In this document: positions 24,036 to 37,225 of the stretch, one piece after another
Numbering within the stretch: the stretch's first letter is position 1
Layout: each line of letters starts with the position of its first letter
Origin: Liolophura sinensis
Lineage: Eukaryota > Mollusca > Polyplacophora > Chitonida > Chitonidae
Direction of reading: 5' to 3'
Length of the DNA stretch: 64,000 nt
NCBI RefSeq assembly: GCF_032854445.1
Contig: NC_088295.1
Coordinates: 79,080,028-79,144,027, forward strand
Position numbers and translations under genes: made by a program
Notes under the pieces: generated by a model
Seen by the model: only the letters and a program-made list of their open reading frames with translations
Database searches by the model: none
What the model was told of the DNA's origin: nothing

Positions 24036-26481
24036 AGATAACGCATGTCTACCGATATTGTATTTTAAATTTGTTTTCGCTGGATACGTAGTCATTTACT
24101 GGTCGCAATGATTATTTAATCTATATGGCTTTGTCATTTGAAATTTTGTGAAATGTGAGCCCAAGGTGTACATGAAACTCAGGAAATCTCTTGTTGTTTT
24201 TAGTGTACTGAAATTCAAAAGCCATTGTTCAGACCAATCACAAAGAACCCTGGTTCATTATTATTTCAGTTTCAATGACATAAATCTGCACTTCGAGGCA
24301 GTAATACATTTTACCTCTTATTCCCCATGAGAACATAGGCTTGGCTCATCCAATATGCAAGACATTTTGTTGACGCCACCGCACACAAATGCAGGGTATG
24401 AGCTAACAATGGCCTGTTCGTGAAACAGAATAACCGTAGATTGTTACTTTATGTGTTTCCAGCAATAAGACAATGCCACAACCAGTCAGGAGACATATCT
24501 CTTAAGTGGAATATATATAATTATTCATATTTATATTTATATATCGGTTACATAAGTGTATATAAGTGTTTATTTATGGACAGCATCAAATTTAAACCTC
24601 AGTATTCTTCAAAATGTCTGGGTTTGTTACATTTGTGCATGGCCATGATTTTCTGAAGGTACATATCTAAAGATGTTATTCTTGGAACCGAATCAAATTT
24701 CAAACTCATGAACCCATAAACATTAGCCCATAAACATAAACTTTAATCCAGTATCATTACATACACGAAATTCTGCTGTTGTTGTTGTTTCTTTTCTCTC
24801 CAACCACCATTGTTTATGTTTCACATATTAACATTAGGATCTAGCGTTCTCAGACTTAAGAATGTTGACAAGATACAGTTCATTTCAACGTTACACGTGG
24901 CCATCATCGTTTCACTAACCAAGGGTTAAGTCTTCCCATTATTTTATGTACATGAGTCTAAGTGACTGAGAGGATCCATATTAAAACGTAGGTATCACGC
25001 AGTTATTGAACTGACACCATGGATCAGTTTTGTATTGGTCAAATATTATCCAGTCCAAGACTTTGGCTCCAGACATAAAATCGTATAACAGCCTCACCTC
25101 CGGCAGGAGATCATACAAGTACTAATGAGATTACAACCAGCGCAGTTTGAAGAGCTTCAAAAACATGTATATTTATGGATTTATTGAATCACCACGCCAA
25201 CGATTCCTAGTGAGAAAAATCAGTAACATTCATAAATCATCTTTTAAGTTCCGTGTCGAGGAAATTCATAACTGGGGGGCAAACATGCAAGAACGATCCA
25301 GCATTTTCAGGGAGGATAGGTGGATAGATGGCAAACTGTTTAACCACACAGCTGCATAAAGATGTACAAGGTTTAGCTTTGGTGCATATCATATACATGC
25401 CGTTGTCGTGTACAAATACGGTATTGCAAGCTTAGGTCCGGTCACGGTATCGCAATTACCATCCAAAGCTCGAGTCTTATGGATGATTTTGACAGACAAA
25501 ATCAAGCCATAGTAGTTCAGAGATTTACATTACGTACTCCGGTTATAATAGATGACCAAATGCAAATACAGATGTGCCCCAATGAAAGTTGTGCACTAAA
25601 TTTTTCACATTTTTATTGACCTGTGCATCCGAGGCCAGCAGACTTGCCCATAAATGGAGACTGACATTAAGGGAGAAAGATACGTGTGCGATGTTTCAAT
25701 GTTGCCATTTCAATGATCAATTCCCCGTCTTTCTATTCAAGCGAGCGCTGATCATATATTTATGGGAAGTTATTTGAGTCACCGGAAGAAAAATATGGCT
25801 TTTATCAGAACGCGGAAGGCAGCTTTACACGGTAGCTCTTAAACAAGGCTTTTAGTTTTCTTGGATGAAGGCGTAAGCCCGAGATCGTGATATCCACGTA
25901 TAATCCTTACAAGTGGTCTGACCTGCTTATTTGTGCAGCTTTGACATTCATCGTTATGTAAACATGACTATAGATAGACGGTAGCCTGAAGGTGTGATGT
26001 GTCATTAGCGGTAAGCTGGGCCAATAACAGGCACGACGTAACATAGAAAAAAAGAAAATCGCAGACGATCGGGGTCATCGAAATATCTTTTGTACTAACA
26101 CAAAAACCCGATTTAGTTTTCCACGTCTGCCTTTCTAACAAACAAAATAGGACATCGTATGCTTCATTGGTAGCACATTAAAAAGAGATGATATGGATTG
26201 GTCTGAATTTCTTTCATTATGTTTTTCTACTGAAATCTCAGATTAACATATGTTTATCTAGTGTGTTATTCTGAACATCCTAATGCTATGTGAACGTCTT
26301 TGCCTTCCTCCACATAATATATAACACACTTAACTTACAGACCTATCAAAGACCGTATAATAGCTGTATTACTTCAATGCCTCTTTCCATTTTAGACTCT
26401 TATAAAATCAGAAACAAAATGTAAAGGTCAGCAATCTTTATGGTAAATGTCTAAATATTCATCTACTTGTATTAATGTAGC

Positions 26482-27770
26482 CGAAGTAGAAAACAATTTT
26501 TATTAGCGATCTGTTGGATTAGTTGTTTATTCAAACAACAATTCCGAGCTTCTGTAAACAGTTGATCACATTTTTGTTAATGGCCTATCCAAATCAGGCA
26601 GCTTAATGGTGATCACGAACTTCGGAACCAACATCGACTTCACTTGAGAAATTTATTTTAGATTTCAAAAGCACTAGGACACAGCAAACAACATCTATCT
26701 GTGGAGGTAGTTAAACAAACAAAACAGTGACAGCCTAGGTGTATCCCTTAACAACAACAGTATGTATTGGATCTACCAAGAAAAGGCTAACATGACATTC
26801 ACTCCAATGGATGACATAATATGAGGGTAGTCTAACATGCTAAAGCATTTTGGCTCTGGAATGAAAAAATATTCTTAAATTGACAGTTTATAAATTGACA
26901 CGTATAAATATATACATACATATACAGAACCACAATGCAAAAATACTTACTTCGCCAGCTCTGTCAGTGTGATCAGAATCAAAAAGTAGGTCAAATTTCC
27001 CGCGGCGCTGATGCCCATCTGCGCCTCAAAACATTATTGTTTAGGTTAGGATTCTGTAGGTAGTATTCCTGCCAAAAATATAACGCACAGTCACAGCTGG
27101 TAATAGATATGTTTTATCAGTGTTGGGAAATACATTTATCTTATTAAATTGTTTTCGGTCCTGGGCATTGTTATAAAAGACAATGTACCCTGTCAACACA
27201 TTATGCGGAATATTTCAAACATTAAAAGTCACTCAGTTGCATGTAGGCCCCTCTAAATGAGATAAAATATACAGCAAAATTATTAAGTGTTTCATATGTG
27301 CTCAACCATAGTAAGCCTAATAATATAACTTCTCTTCTACAAACTACTTAAGTAAGCCAGGCATATAAGGGAATTTATATCTACAGGTCAGGGAGCAATG
27401 ACAGCTGACATACATGATCTTGAAATACAACCACTTATTATATTCATATATATTAATTTTTGTTTGTTCGACCTGAATGTGTTTTTAATTCACCAGCTTT
27501 AAGCACAGAAAGGCAAATAGCCCGCAATGAAAAAGAATAGTTGAACATGTAAAAAAATGTCTTCCTTACCAAATAAAAGAGAATGTCTTTACCCACTGCC
27601 ATGCGTGTGCAAGTGAAGGCAATGTAGGTGCCAAAGTTCATGATCACCTTTAAGCTGCCAAATTTGGAAAGACGATTAACAAAAATGTGATCAACTGTTA
27701 CAGAGGCTCGGAATTGTTGTTTGAATAAACAACTAATGCAACAGATGGCTAATAAAATCTTCTACTTCGG
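26482..27770. repeat. Long inverted repeat: 161-165 bp arms, about 960 bp apart
   Basis: 26482-26646 and the reverse complement of 27610-27770 match at most positions, with small indels; the shared sequence runs from ccgaagtag through tgtttattcaaacaacaattccgag to tcacttg. The outer ends are CCGAAGTAG...CTACTTCGG, which fits terminal inverted repeats of a DNA transposon or foldback element. No matching flanking duplication is evident, so a simple inverted duplication is the alternative. No transposase-like frame lies between the arms. Confidence 0.8.
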
Positions 27771-29289
27771 GGAATTTATCCGTTGATTACAGCAACAACA
27801 CTTGCTTTTTGGCTGGAAGGTGATTTACCACTTCATATTCCCCTTGTGAACAATTTAACAGTAGTTTTACATCAGTGATGATAGGACTCATGTTTTGTCT
27901 GTAGAGAAACCTGTAGAAACCTGGGGAATAATGAATACGCTCACTGGAGAGACTAAAGTACCGTAACAAATATATTCAGTGTAAGAACCCGATTTCGCAC
28001 CGGAAAACGACTGACGAACAAAGGACAGGGGTCATGTGTCACTCCAAGGATATCCAAGCTGCAATACCACATGGGCGATTGAATAACATCCCTCATGGTC
28101 GTTTTGGAATGAAAGAGTTGAGTCGTGATGTAGCAGTTAATGGACGCAATCATAAGAGAATACCTTCTTTACAGTATTTTCGACCGGAGGCTGAAACCAC
28201 ACACAGAAAACATAGTCCTGCATGAACACGAATTTAAACAAAGCTATGGAGTGCTTTCATACAGAGCTAGAACATGGGTTTACATGGCCTATTCACATGA
28301 TATTATCTCTGAAATTACATTTTAGTCCTCCATTTTTTTTTCATAAAATATTTGGTAGTATTCCGTACATTTCAGGAACCGATAAGTGAGAACGTCGTCA
28401 TAAATTTTAGCAGGCTACATGTAAATACAAGTGTATGGAGCACATGTAAATCAACCATTCATCCCTATAAACATATTTAACCCTGAACATATTTAGCGGT
28501 CCATAAGTTTAGGAATACGCTTATATAAAAGCTGAACCTAATTAAACATGTTTAGAATAAGTACATGTTTGGATGTTAGATTGGTTAGGAGAGCAAACTA
28601 AAGACTCAAAACACGTTCGCACAACATGTTTAGGTCAGTTGTGCTCTAGCTGTGGACGCATTTCTTAACATGTTGAGCACACAACTTTTAAAACGCCCTT
28701 TTTGTAGTGCATGTAACAGAGTTTATTGTATAGCTTCCGACAGGCCCAATTCGTGTGAATAGTTACAACAGCTTTCTTGGAATAAAAATACTTGATTAAA
28801 AAAAGCTGCGATACGTTTATTAGCGTTACTTCGTTGCATTTTGTTGTGTTTTATTGGCTGCGTCACACTATCCCAAATTAATGTTCTCACCACATGAACT
28901 TCACTCCCTACTATTCGAGTTAAAATCGCGTCAATACCCAAGAAAACGCTAATTTGACAAGAATCACATGATTTAACACTGCATAATGGATGAGGCCCAT
29001 CAGATCCGGAGAAGAAAATCACAATTACTGCTCCAGTATAACATTTTGCAAGACATTTTTATCCAAAACATGGACAATATTTCAATCCTTTTGTCGGAGT
29101 AAAAATTCCTTGTCGTAGTCAAAAGATCTGGATCTGCTGCCCATACTCGGAGGACATTATTGGTAATTGTGACTTTAAAGAATGAATATCCAATTCTCAG
29201 TCACAAATAACGATATTGTAGGCAAAAGTTCGTCACTAATTTTAACATATTGGTTCAGACTTGGATACCCTGGGAGAAATCATTGCCAG

Positions 29290-29400
29290 GAATCAAGATG
29301 AAGTATTGTTTGTGTGTAAAGCGACTCACCATGGAATGACGAGCACCAGAACAGGAGCTGATATTGTCCTAGTTGTAACGGCAGCCACCCGAACAATAAC
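29290..29400 (-). other. Exon-like block shared by units C and D
   Basis: On the minus strand this encodes a short hydrophobic run (VAAVTTRTISAPVLVLVIP) ending at a good donor (ATG|GTGAGT). The paralogous block at 39840-39920 has a good acceptor (TTTTTCAG) before a similar reading but a damaged donor, while the C copy lacks the AG acceptor. It could be a decayed exon of a duplicated gene. I do not recognise the family, and chance is a real alternative. Confidence 0.25.
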
Positions 29401-31677
29401 ATAAAAGCAGTTTGGCTATTTGCAACTCATCGTGACTTAAGGATATCAAACTAAATAAGACAAGAATCCATTGATCTTGTAGTATCTCTCGTAAACATTA
29501 GCTAGCTAAGTTTATACCCGCTCACATAACCCTTAGCGTGGATCCAAACAAGCAGTATAGTCAAACGACTGTTCCATGCCCTGATCCTAGATAAAGTTCA
29601 GGAAGTCATTTGAGAAGGCTCACCTTGTAAGTTTTGTTGTCATATCTCGTTAGGTAGTCAAAACTTCAATGTTACTGTGCAGTATTCACAATGACGACAT
29701 AAATGCATGTACACCCTGTGTGAAAATAATACTCAACAGGATATGCTTCTCCGTTACTCCGTTGTGTTCCGTGGGTGTTAGCTGTATATACAGTTTTACT
29801 TACATAAGCCTCTAAATTCTATTACCTCTGAGAAACAGGTCATCCAAATCTACTTTAACGTAATTATACACATGTGTTTAAGTGAATTAATCAAGTTTTC
29901 CCTCCAGACATAAATCCAAGTGCTGTCAAAGATTCAAGGAGTGGTAGCATCAGTGGCACCATATATCACCAATGCTTGGTCGACAACAAGACTCCCAGCT
30001 TAATGTGACCGCCTATTAAACCTAGGGCAGTCACTTTCTTATTATGATCAGTGGACTGCACCTGGGGCTTGTACTCTCTAATGTTTGAGGTACATTACAT
30101 GCCGGAGTAAACTTAACACCAACGACATGCCATAAATTGTGATTCGAGACAAAGGCCCTTTTCAGAGAAGTTTTCTCTTTAAAGAAGTAAGATATATCAA
30201 TCAGCATCCTTTGAGGACAAATGCCTTCTGCTTCATTAAAACGACGAAACAAAAAATATCCCTCCGCTAGACCTAGCATATGATAAGCCATTTTGTAACA
30301 AAGGCTGTGTTCATAACACATTTAAAATTAATGAATTAGACCCCATGGGTTCTTGATGATATGGAAATATATGAATTGTCAATTATCAGTGTAAAGAAAA
30401 AGTTACCTTGTAATATAAGAAGGTAGATATTAGGGCATTTGAAGTAACTCCACCACAGGACCCATCTGTCCAGCTACTCCGACCTCGAATATGGATAAAA
30501 ACATGACTGCCCCGGCCCTTTAGGCCGCACAGACTGCTGGTGTTGATGGTTTGTCAAAGATAAATAATACCCAAAGATGTTGTTTTAAAATACATGATAG
30601 AAACGGGTATAAGAAAGGCTTAAAAACGCCGACCGATAACGAAAGGGAATTGCCTGACACCTGTTCTGATTCAAATGATTTAACTTGCCATAATCCGTGA
30701 TTTACGGCACGTTAACTTGCAATAATCCGTTGTTTGTCATCGCATAGGTGAGCAATTCTTGAGCATGGTGTAAAAGGACTGTTTAGGTTGTAATGTATAT
30801 CATCATCCTACAGAAGTGTTTGTTTTTCATGTCTTTGTATGTTTATCAAATTCTTTGGAGAAGTCAGCCATTTTTTTGAAAGTTATGTATGATACGTATG
30901 GCACCGTGTATGAACGAATATTAACTCTGTACACAGGTGTTACATATGAAATGGTGGAATTAATTCACTGTGAGATACTGTCACGGTATACACAGACAAC
31001 GCCAATGCACAACTGACATTGAGTATAAATGGTCATTCGAGAGGTGTGGAATAATAACTGTAACAGGGACTACAACTGTAGAGAACCGGAGATGAGCACC
31101 CAGAATAAATGCTTGACGTCATTCACGTGTCAATGGTCGGATGATGCGGAAAGATTACTCATCAAAAAACGGGTCTGTATATGTTGTCCAAACCAATTTT
31201 CTACATCATCATTAGAAAACATAAATTCTCTACACGACAATTTGCCAGTCATTTCGGAAGAATGTAAAATATGGTTACGATACTTAAAGGGTGTTTACCT
31301 CCTCCATCTATTTTTAATCAGAAAACAGAATATTTTACACGCGTGTGTAGCCTGATAGATTTATTAACAAATTCCTTGGCGTTGATAAAATTAACCATTT
31401 ATTTCATCTGAAGTTAATGGCATTTAAATTTAGAATCTGTTGTATGTCAGATAGTCTGATTTTGATCATTTAACGGGATAAATCATCAAGGTTACTACTA
31501 CGGTTTAGCTCTGATTCTATACAGAGAATAAATGTTTCTGCAGAATGCTGTATATGCAGATAGTCTAATACATGATTCACGAAATTCACCAATTAACCAC
31601 CTTTTCCACAAAGCAAATTATTTACTACACCCATGTTCACTGACAGCATTACTGGGGAAAGGATTCTTTGTTTAAGA

Positions 31678-32024
31678 CCGGATAGCACAGCTGGTAGACC
31701 GTTCGCTTCGGGAGCGGTAGATCCTGCATTAATCCTGGGTCGAGTCACGCCTAAGACTATAAAAGAGGAAGTTGTAACTTCCTCGCTTGGCGTTCAGCAT
31801 GAAGGGGATAGTGCAACGACTGGTTGACTCGTATCAGGATAATGGCTCGGGCGGGGCGGCTTACGCCTTCGGTAAGGCGTTTCAGTGAAGCAGCACTAGA
31901 TAAAAGAGCTGTGGAAATCCGTCCTGCAACAAGGAGGCACATTACATACACCTTAAGGATTCCTTCGTCGTCATATGACTGAAAAATGGTTGAGTACGAC
32001 GTTAAACCCCAAGCATTCACTCCG
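31678..32024 (+). mobile_element. SINE family B, full length with tRNA-like head
   Basis: The head reads ccggatagcacagctggtag, a very good A box (TAGCACAGCTGG), followed by a degenerate B box and the family core and tail. TGTTTAAGA at 31669-31677 and 32025-32033 is the target-site duplication. The paralogous position in unit D (42903-42911) has a single TGTTTAAGA and no SINE. The short open frames here are repeat sequence. Confidence 0.93.
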
Positions 32025-32179
32025 TGTTTAAGATCGAACACTTGACAAATGACCGTCTGGAAGTTTAATCACGTTCAGCATCTTCACCTGGGTATGACAC
32101 TCTGGACTGATCTCACCAATCAGACTTCTTGATGGAAATCTCAGAATACACTCTCCACATCATTGTTTGATTGGAGAAC

Positions 32180-32400
32180 TGAAAACAGTTTAAAGGCGAA
32201 GAAAACACTAAATTAAAGTATGTATGAGATGAAAAAACCATTAAAAACTGTCCAGGAAAATAGCTGGATTTATTTGTTTGACAATTTCTTTAACCTAGTA
32301 AAATGCATTGGAATATTTTATTCTATGGTGTCCTTTTCTGGTGACCATAATGTGACCAGCGACGTCACATAAAATTTTTTCTACTTAACACGCATTAGAC
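32180..32400 (+). repeat. Interspersed repeat family D, copy 1
   Basis: It contains aaaggcgaagaaaacac, 'gatgaaaaaaccattaaa', 'ccaggaaaatag', 'aaaatgcatt' and a gacgtcac stretch. Similar sequence recurs at 37020-37225 in the same orientation and less clearly at 42365-42600 in reverse. These are not at corresponding places in the duplicated units, so this is a dispersed repeat. Its class is unknown. Confidence 0.5.
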
Positions 32401-33673
32401 TAATACATTTTATCATAAAAAATGCATATACACATAGATCTATGATCTGACCCGAAAACGGATTATTTCAGGCAAACAATATAGATGAGAAGTAATTCAT
32501 AACTTCTGCGTCACAACAGACCACCATAGAATCTAATCTGCATAGTTTTACTCTGTTGGAGAAATTAAAAAAAAAAGAATCCAACTAATTTCCTGTACAA
32601 TTTTTAATTGTATTTCATCTGATATATACTTCGTTTTAGAGTCGCGGATGCCTTTAAATTACCAGGGCTTGCCATATGTGTCGTGGTACGTGACAATTGT
32701 CTCTTATAAGTAAGACTACTTACTAATCCGAGTGAGAATCAGGAACAATATAAATCCATCGGAGTTCAAATATTTCGACACTTTCACCAGTGTAGCTTGG
32801 CGTACATGCCTCGGTCTTTGATTACCAATCGAGCTGTAGATTGATCAGAAGAAGACACGTCATTAAGTATAGACTAGCAGACCTCAGCGTCAATAAATAT
32901 GTAGGAAATTGACCGACAGCAGCTCTTCATATATCTAGTTGATGCAATGCTATTTTATCTCGTTCAGTTGATAGTAAGCTATACAGACAAAAAGTTTTGC
33001 ATAACCGATGATGTCCCCAAATTACAGTATCATGTCTCAACGCCCGTCTTTGTGTGTTGTCGCCATGACACAGTTGTATAGACATGATCAGGTTTCTATT
33101 TGACTCACCCACATTTGAGTCAGATATATATTCTAAAAGTCATACAGAAATGCAAGTGTATATGAGGTACACAATGGTATTATGTTTTCCTTCTATGGCT
33201 TATCTTGTATATATGAAAAATCTCTATTGCCATCTTTTTTTGTACAGGGATACCTTATTAAGAGATCCGAATAAGGATACCTTAAAATTTTGTTATTGGA
33301 AGTGTTCGGTATAAGTGGTATGAATAGTTAGAGTCTTTTTTATCTCCAATACAAATGTCTCAAATGTTGTGGATATGTCCACAATGGCGATTCAGCAAAC
33401 ACTGACGATTTCTATAGCAGGTTAATATCTCTGGAGAGTTAACGTAAAATGAGAACTTATATAACCAAAATGTCAAGTTCGTCGTCAGCGTTGTTCTCGG
33501 ATTCCTCTTTCATAGCCTCATGTAGCAGAGACAAATTCTGCGGACTACAAATAGGCTACCTATTGTCCAGCGATATTTACCAAATCGTCTACTTTGAAAT
33601 CAAGGAGAATATTCAGTATGAATGGGATTTATTCAAATGCATTTTTAGAACAGAATTGTGAAAACTGTTGTAT

Positions 33674-33706
33674 TTAATGTTCTTGACATATAATCAAGAA
33701 CATTAA
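33674..33706. repeat. Hairpin: perfect 13-bp inverted repeat, 7-base loop
   Basis: TTAATGTTCTTGA (33674-33686) pairs exactly with TCAAGAACATTAA (33694-33706). It lies in unit C, and I could not find the hairpin at the corresponding places in D and E. Confidence 0.88.
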
Positions 33707-36700
33707 CTGTTATTTCTCTCTCCGGTTAATTACACATGACTGAAATGATTAATTACAGATCATGTTCATAACAGATCGAGTACGTTTCAGATGGAGGTTA
33801 AATTTAGGTAACAGAAGGTACCAGTTACACGAACCTTTAATTTTAGGTGCTAACCCTTACATAACCTTACACTACTACTGGTTTCAATGACCAGTTATTT
33901 CCGTCATTTGTTATATCCTGTAAAACTGATCATCTTACTTGTTGGTGTCACTGCAGTTGATCATCATTCCACTGGTGGTTTCTGTGAAAAGTGTCCGTTA
34001 TATGCAAACTTAGTCTTACAAACCTCCGCCCGTAATTCCTGTGAGAGTGGTGCCTGTTACACGCTGTGCATTTAAAGGCTGTCACAGGCGGAATACGTAG
34101 CCGCTGTTTGTATTTGTGGTGTCTTTGATGCATAAGGCCTATACGCTGTACACAGAATGCCATGTAGGCTATAATCTGCAATGTGTATAAAGGCGGTGAC
34201 ATTTACCGTGTGCGATGTAAGTCATTACAGTCAGTGTCCATAGTGACACAAATACTTGATCTCCACTATCGCTACCTTTAATATTCATTACATGTGATTT
34301 CCACTGCATGCTCAGTCCTTGACGGGTTAGAGTAAAATTGAGACAATGAAATAAAGGAGATTTATCTAGTCGTATGCCTTATTTTCCTGTTTAATAAAAA
34401 CAGACGATACTCTGTGTCCCTCTCTGGACGCCGTCTTGGTCATGTAATAAGATTAACAAGCCGAAAGCAATAAGCCGCCACTGTACAGCTGTTACTGGGC
34501 TTCACTTTGTCATGATTAGCATCTGTCTTTCTGGCCTAGTGAAATGCAATAAACAGTAATAAATCTTAGCATTGTATAGAAAATAAATTAGTTCATTTTT
34601 TACAGGGTTAATGATAAAAACTTGACAATTAGTCCATATTCTGCTTGTAGAAAATGGGCCTGATTATTCGCAGAAGGAACATGATGGTCACAGCCTTAGT
34701 ACATTGCGTCTCCGCTGGGCTTCGGGATTATCTATGACGTAGTTTGTCTCTTGTGTTACTTGCATCTGAGTATTAATACATCTCAAAAATTTAGTTATTT
34801 TTAATTGGCGAAACATTTGGTTTGTTTGACGGTGTGATTTATTTAAGGAATAATGTTAGGAGGGAGAAATTTCTGTCACCAGGAAAATTGAACCTAAAGT
34901 CACACATTACCCGGTTTTTTCTCTTTTCAGTGTCAAGTATTGACCAAAGTCTGAAGATTATCTGATTAGTCTCAGACGCTTACACCGGATTGGTGCAAGA
35001 AAGGCGGATTAGTGGTATTTTAACATATATCAAAATTAAAGCTGTGTTCATTTAATTGTATTCAATGCAAGTTGTGATAAATTATCCATTGTATTCGTTT
35101 TGATTATTGTACATTGCCGAACCATTTAGTTGTACCAGATAAAGGGAAGCACAGAGCTCAAATTGATGAAGCTACAGCTTGTCTATTAAGCACACAAGAA
35201 GACTTGAGATATTGATACGTGGTCGGCCAGCCGGAAGTGGATTTCGCCAGACTATTTGCTGTTTCCTGTTGTTCCTAATCTATCGCTAGACTATTGAGAT
35301 TAGGTTTTGGGCGTCAACACCCAAGCATTTGATCGGTGAACCATCGTCTTACTCTTCATTTATTTACAACATCTATGTAAGCGCGTAAGGAACATTGCGC
35401 CCAAGCATAAACTGTTTGATCGAAAGCGAAAACTAGCGTAGAATGCGGACATGTTATCTAGACGAAGTCACCGACCAAGGCCCTCAACTAATCTGATGAC
35501 GGAACGCCGTCACAACTACTGGACCTCCATATATCCACCGTCACGCCAACCCAGAACTTTTAAAATGCTATCAAGATCGTTAAACATTTTTCGAGTTTAT
35601 ATACGTATATATAAAGAGAGAGAGGGGGTTATTACTTTTCAGTAGTCAATGTTCTTTTAAGTTTTTTTCTAGAAAGCATTCTGTTTTGACTCCCATAGAT
35701 CCATATTTCATACAAAAGTATGACGAATATGTTATTATACGATACTTTTAGAGACAAAGATCACCTGTATTTCCGTCATTCCCAAGCACTACTCTTTGTT
35801 TCAGTAAGCATGCAGCGAGCCACACATAACTGATGCCCATATTACTCTATATGTCTAATGACGTCATCCACTCAGAGCTCATGCAGGGCCATTATAACAA
35901 AATCAAATTTCTTTTTTCTGCCAGTTTGTGACCAAGCTGGAGTCTTTTACGCTGAAATGCGAGTGAAGTTTTTAAACACGCACACAAGCTTATCTCTTAT
36001 TTTCTAGCAAGTGTATCATACAAAAATATTGCACTACAAATCTAAACCCAAGATAGGACAGAACGATGACCCACGCTATCAGTTGCGGCAAAGGTCAGCG
36101 GCTAAAATTCTGCCCTGAGCTTCTGGCCTCGGGATCATGAAGTGATTTTAGACATAAGTTAAAATTTCAATCATTAAACTTGGTCACTTTTAACTGAAAT
36201 TGGTTTTAGAATAACTTACCGAGAATTTACGTAAACACGCAATATTTTGACCTTGTTTTGTAAGAAATAACAATTTAAGATTACTTCGTGAACTGACGTG
36301 TATATAAAGTAAAACATAGATCCAGTTATAACTTTAAGAACAGAATCAAATTTCAAACTCGTAATTCATCAAAGGTTCACCATCTCGGTTTGTTGCATTT
36401 ATTTACCTGTGATTTTATTAGTTCTGTGAACTGGCATGTATAAAGCTGCTATCCTTGAAAACAAATGAAATGTCCAACTCACAACGGAGGTGACCAAGAG
36501 GTTCTATATTGAAACACAGTGGCATTTATCCGACATTATCACAGAGTTGTTAACCCACAACATCAGTCAGTCTTGTATCAGCCTTGTATTACCCCACACA
36601 AGACTTTGGTTCCAGAAAGAACGCTGTAAAGAGCCTCACCGCCGGCAAGACATCATATAAGTACTTCTGATATTACAGCCCGAACTACATAATGCCATGT

Positions 36701-37019
36701 AGACAGCTTCCTAAACATGTGTGTCTGTGGGTTAAATATACTTCCATGACAACGATTTCCAGTAACACAAATCTGGCATATTCCTTAATCATGTTTTAAC
36801 TTCACATTCGAGGAACTTCATCACTGGGGGCGAACACGGAACAAGTTTTCAGGGAAGTGGAGAACGAAAGAATGAATGATTATGCCTTAACGCCTCGTGG
36901 GCAATATTTCAGCCATATCGTGGCGAGAACAAGGTGAAAACACGAGGCAGTAAATGGTTATAATACATCATCCAAGTGCAATACAGATCTGTCTCTATGC
37001 ATATGTTAAAACATAACTG

Positions 37020-37225
37020 GAGACTGAAAGGCAAGGAAAACACACTGAAATAAGGTATTGATCAGATGAAAGACCATTAAACACTAGCCAGGAAAATAGT
37101 ATGATTTATTTATTTAGATTTTTTCAAACCGACTAAAATGCATTTAAAACATAGGATTTTACGGTTGTCAGTTGGAACCAGAGGGTATCTGTGACCTCAC
37201 GGCAAATTTTGGCTGGAAATAGTTC
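37020..37225 (+). repeat. Interspersed repeat family D, copy 2
   Basis: It shares 'aaaggcaaggaaaacac', 'gatgaaagaccattaaacac', 'ccaggaaaatag' and 'aaaatgcatt' with the copy at 32180, in the same order. Confidence 0.5.

Larger units (their letters stand above)
24420..36160. repeat. Segmental duplication unit C (longest copy)
   Basis: It is collinear with units D and E over many blocks, for example 28800-29020, 29870-30290, 30390-30700, 31000-31680, 32640-33545, 33860-35000 and 35030-35290. By eye identity is about 70-85 per cent with indels. C alone has the inverted repeat at 26482-27770 in place of the 12.4 kb-type promoter-like block. No open frame is shared by all copies, so C is annotated as duplicated non-coding DNA. 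Confidence 0.85.

Noticed and set aside
26950-27025. Hydrophobic exon-like reading (minus) ending at GTAAGTAT
   Set aside because: The donor looks good, but there is no recognisable family and no counterpart in units A, D or E.
30031-30321. 96-codon open frame (minus) in unit C
   Set aside because: The well-conserved paralogue in unit D (40510-40760) does not keep the frame.
31678-31760. tRNA gene in the SINE head
   Set aside because: A box is good, but the B box and acceptor stem do not form a tRNA; the SINE body follows at once.
33449-33661. 70-codon open frame with a Ser-rich start, partly shared with 43877-44101
   Set aside because: C and D share the first ~25 residues but diverge by frame afterwards, and the E copy (51545) is shifted and stopped. 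DNA similarity alone explains it.
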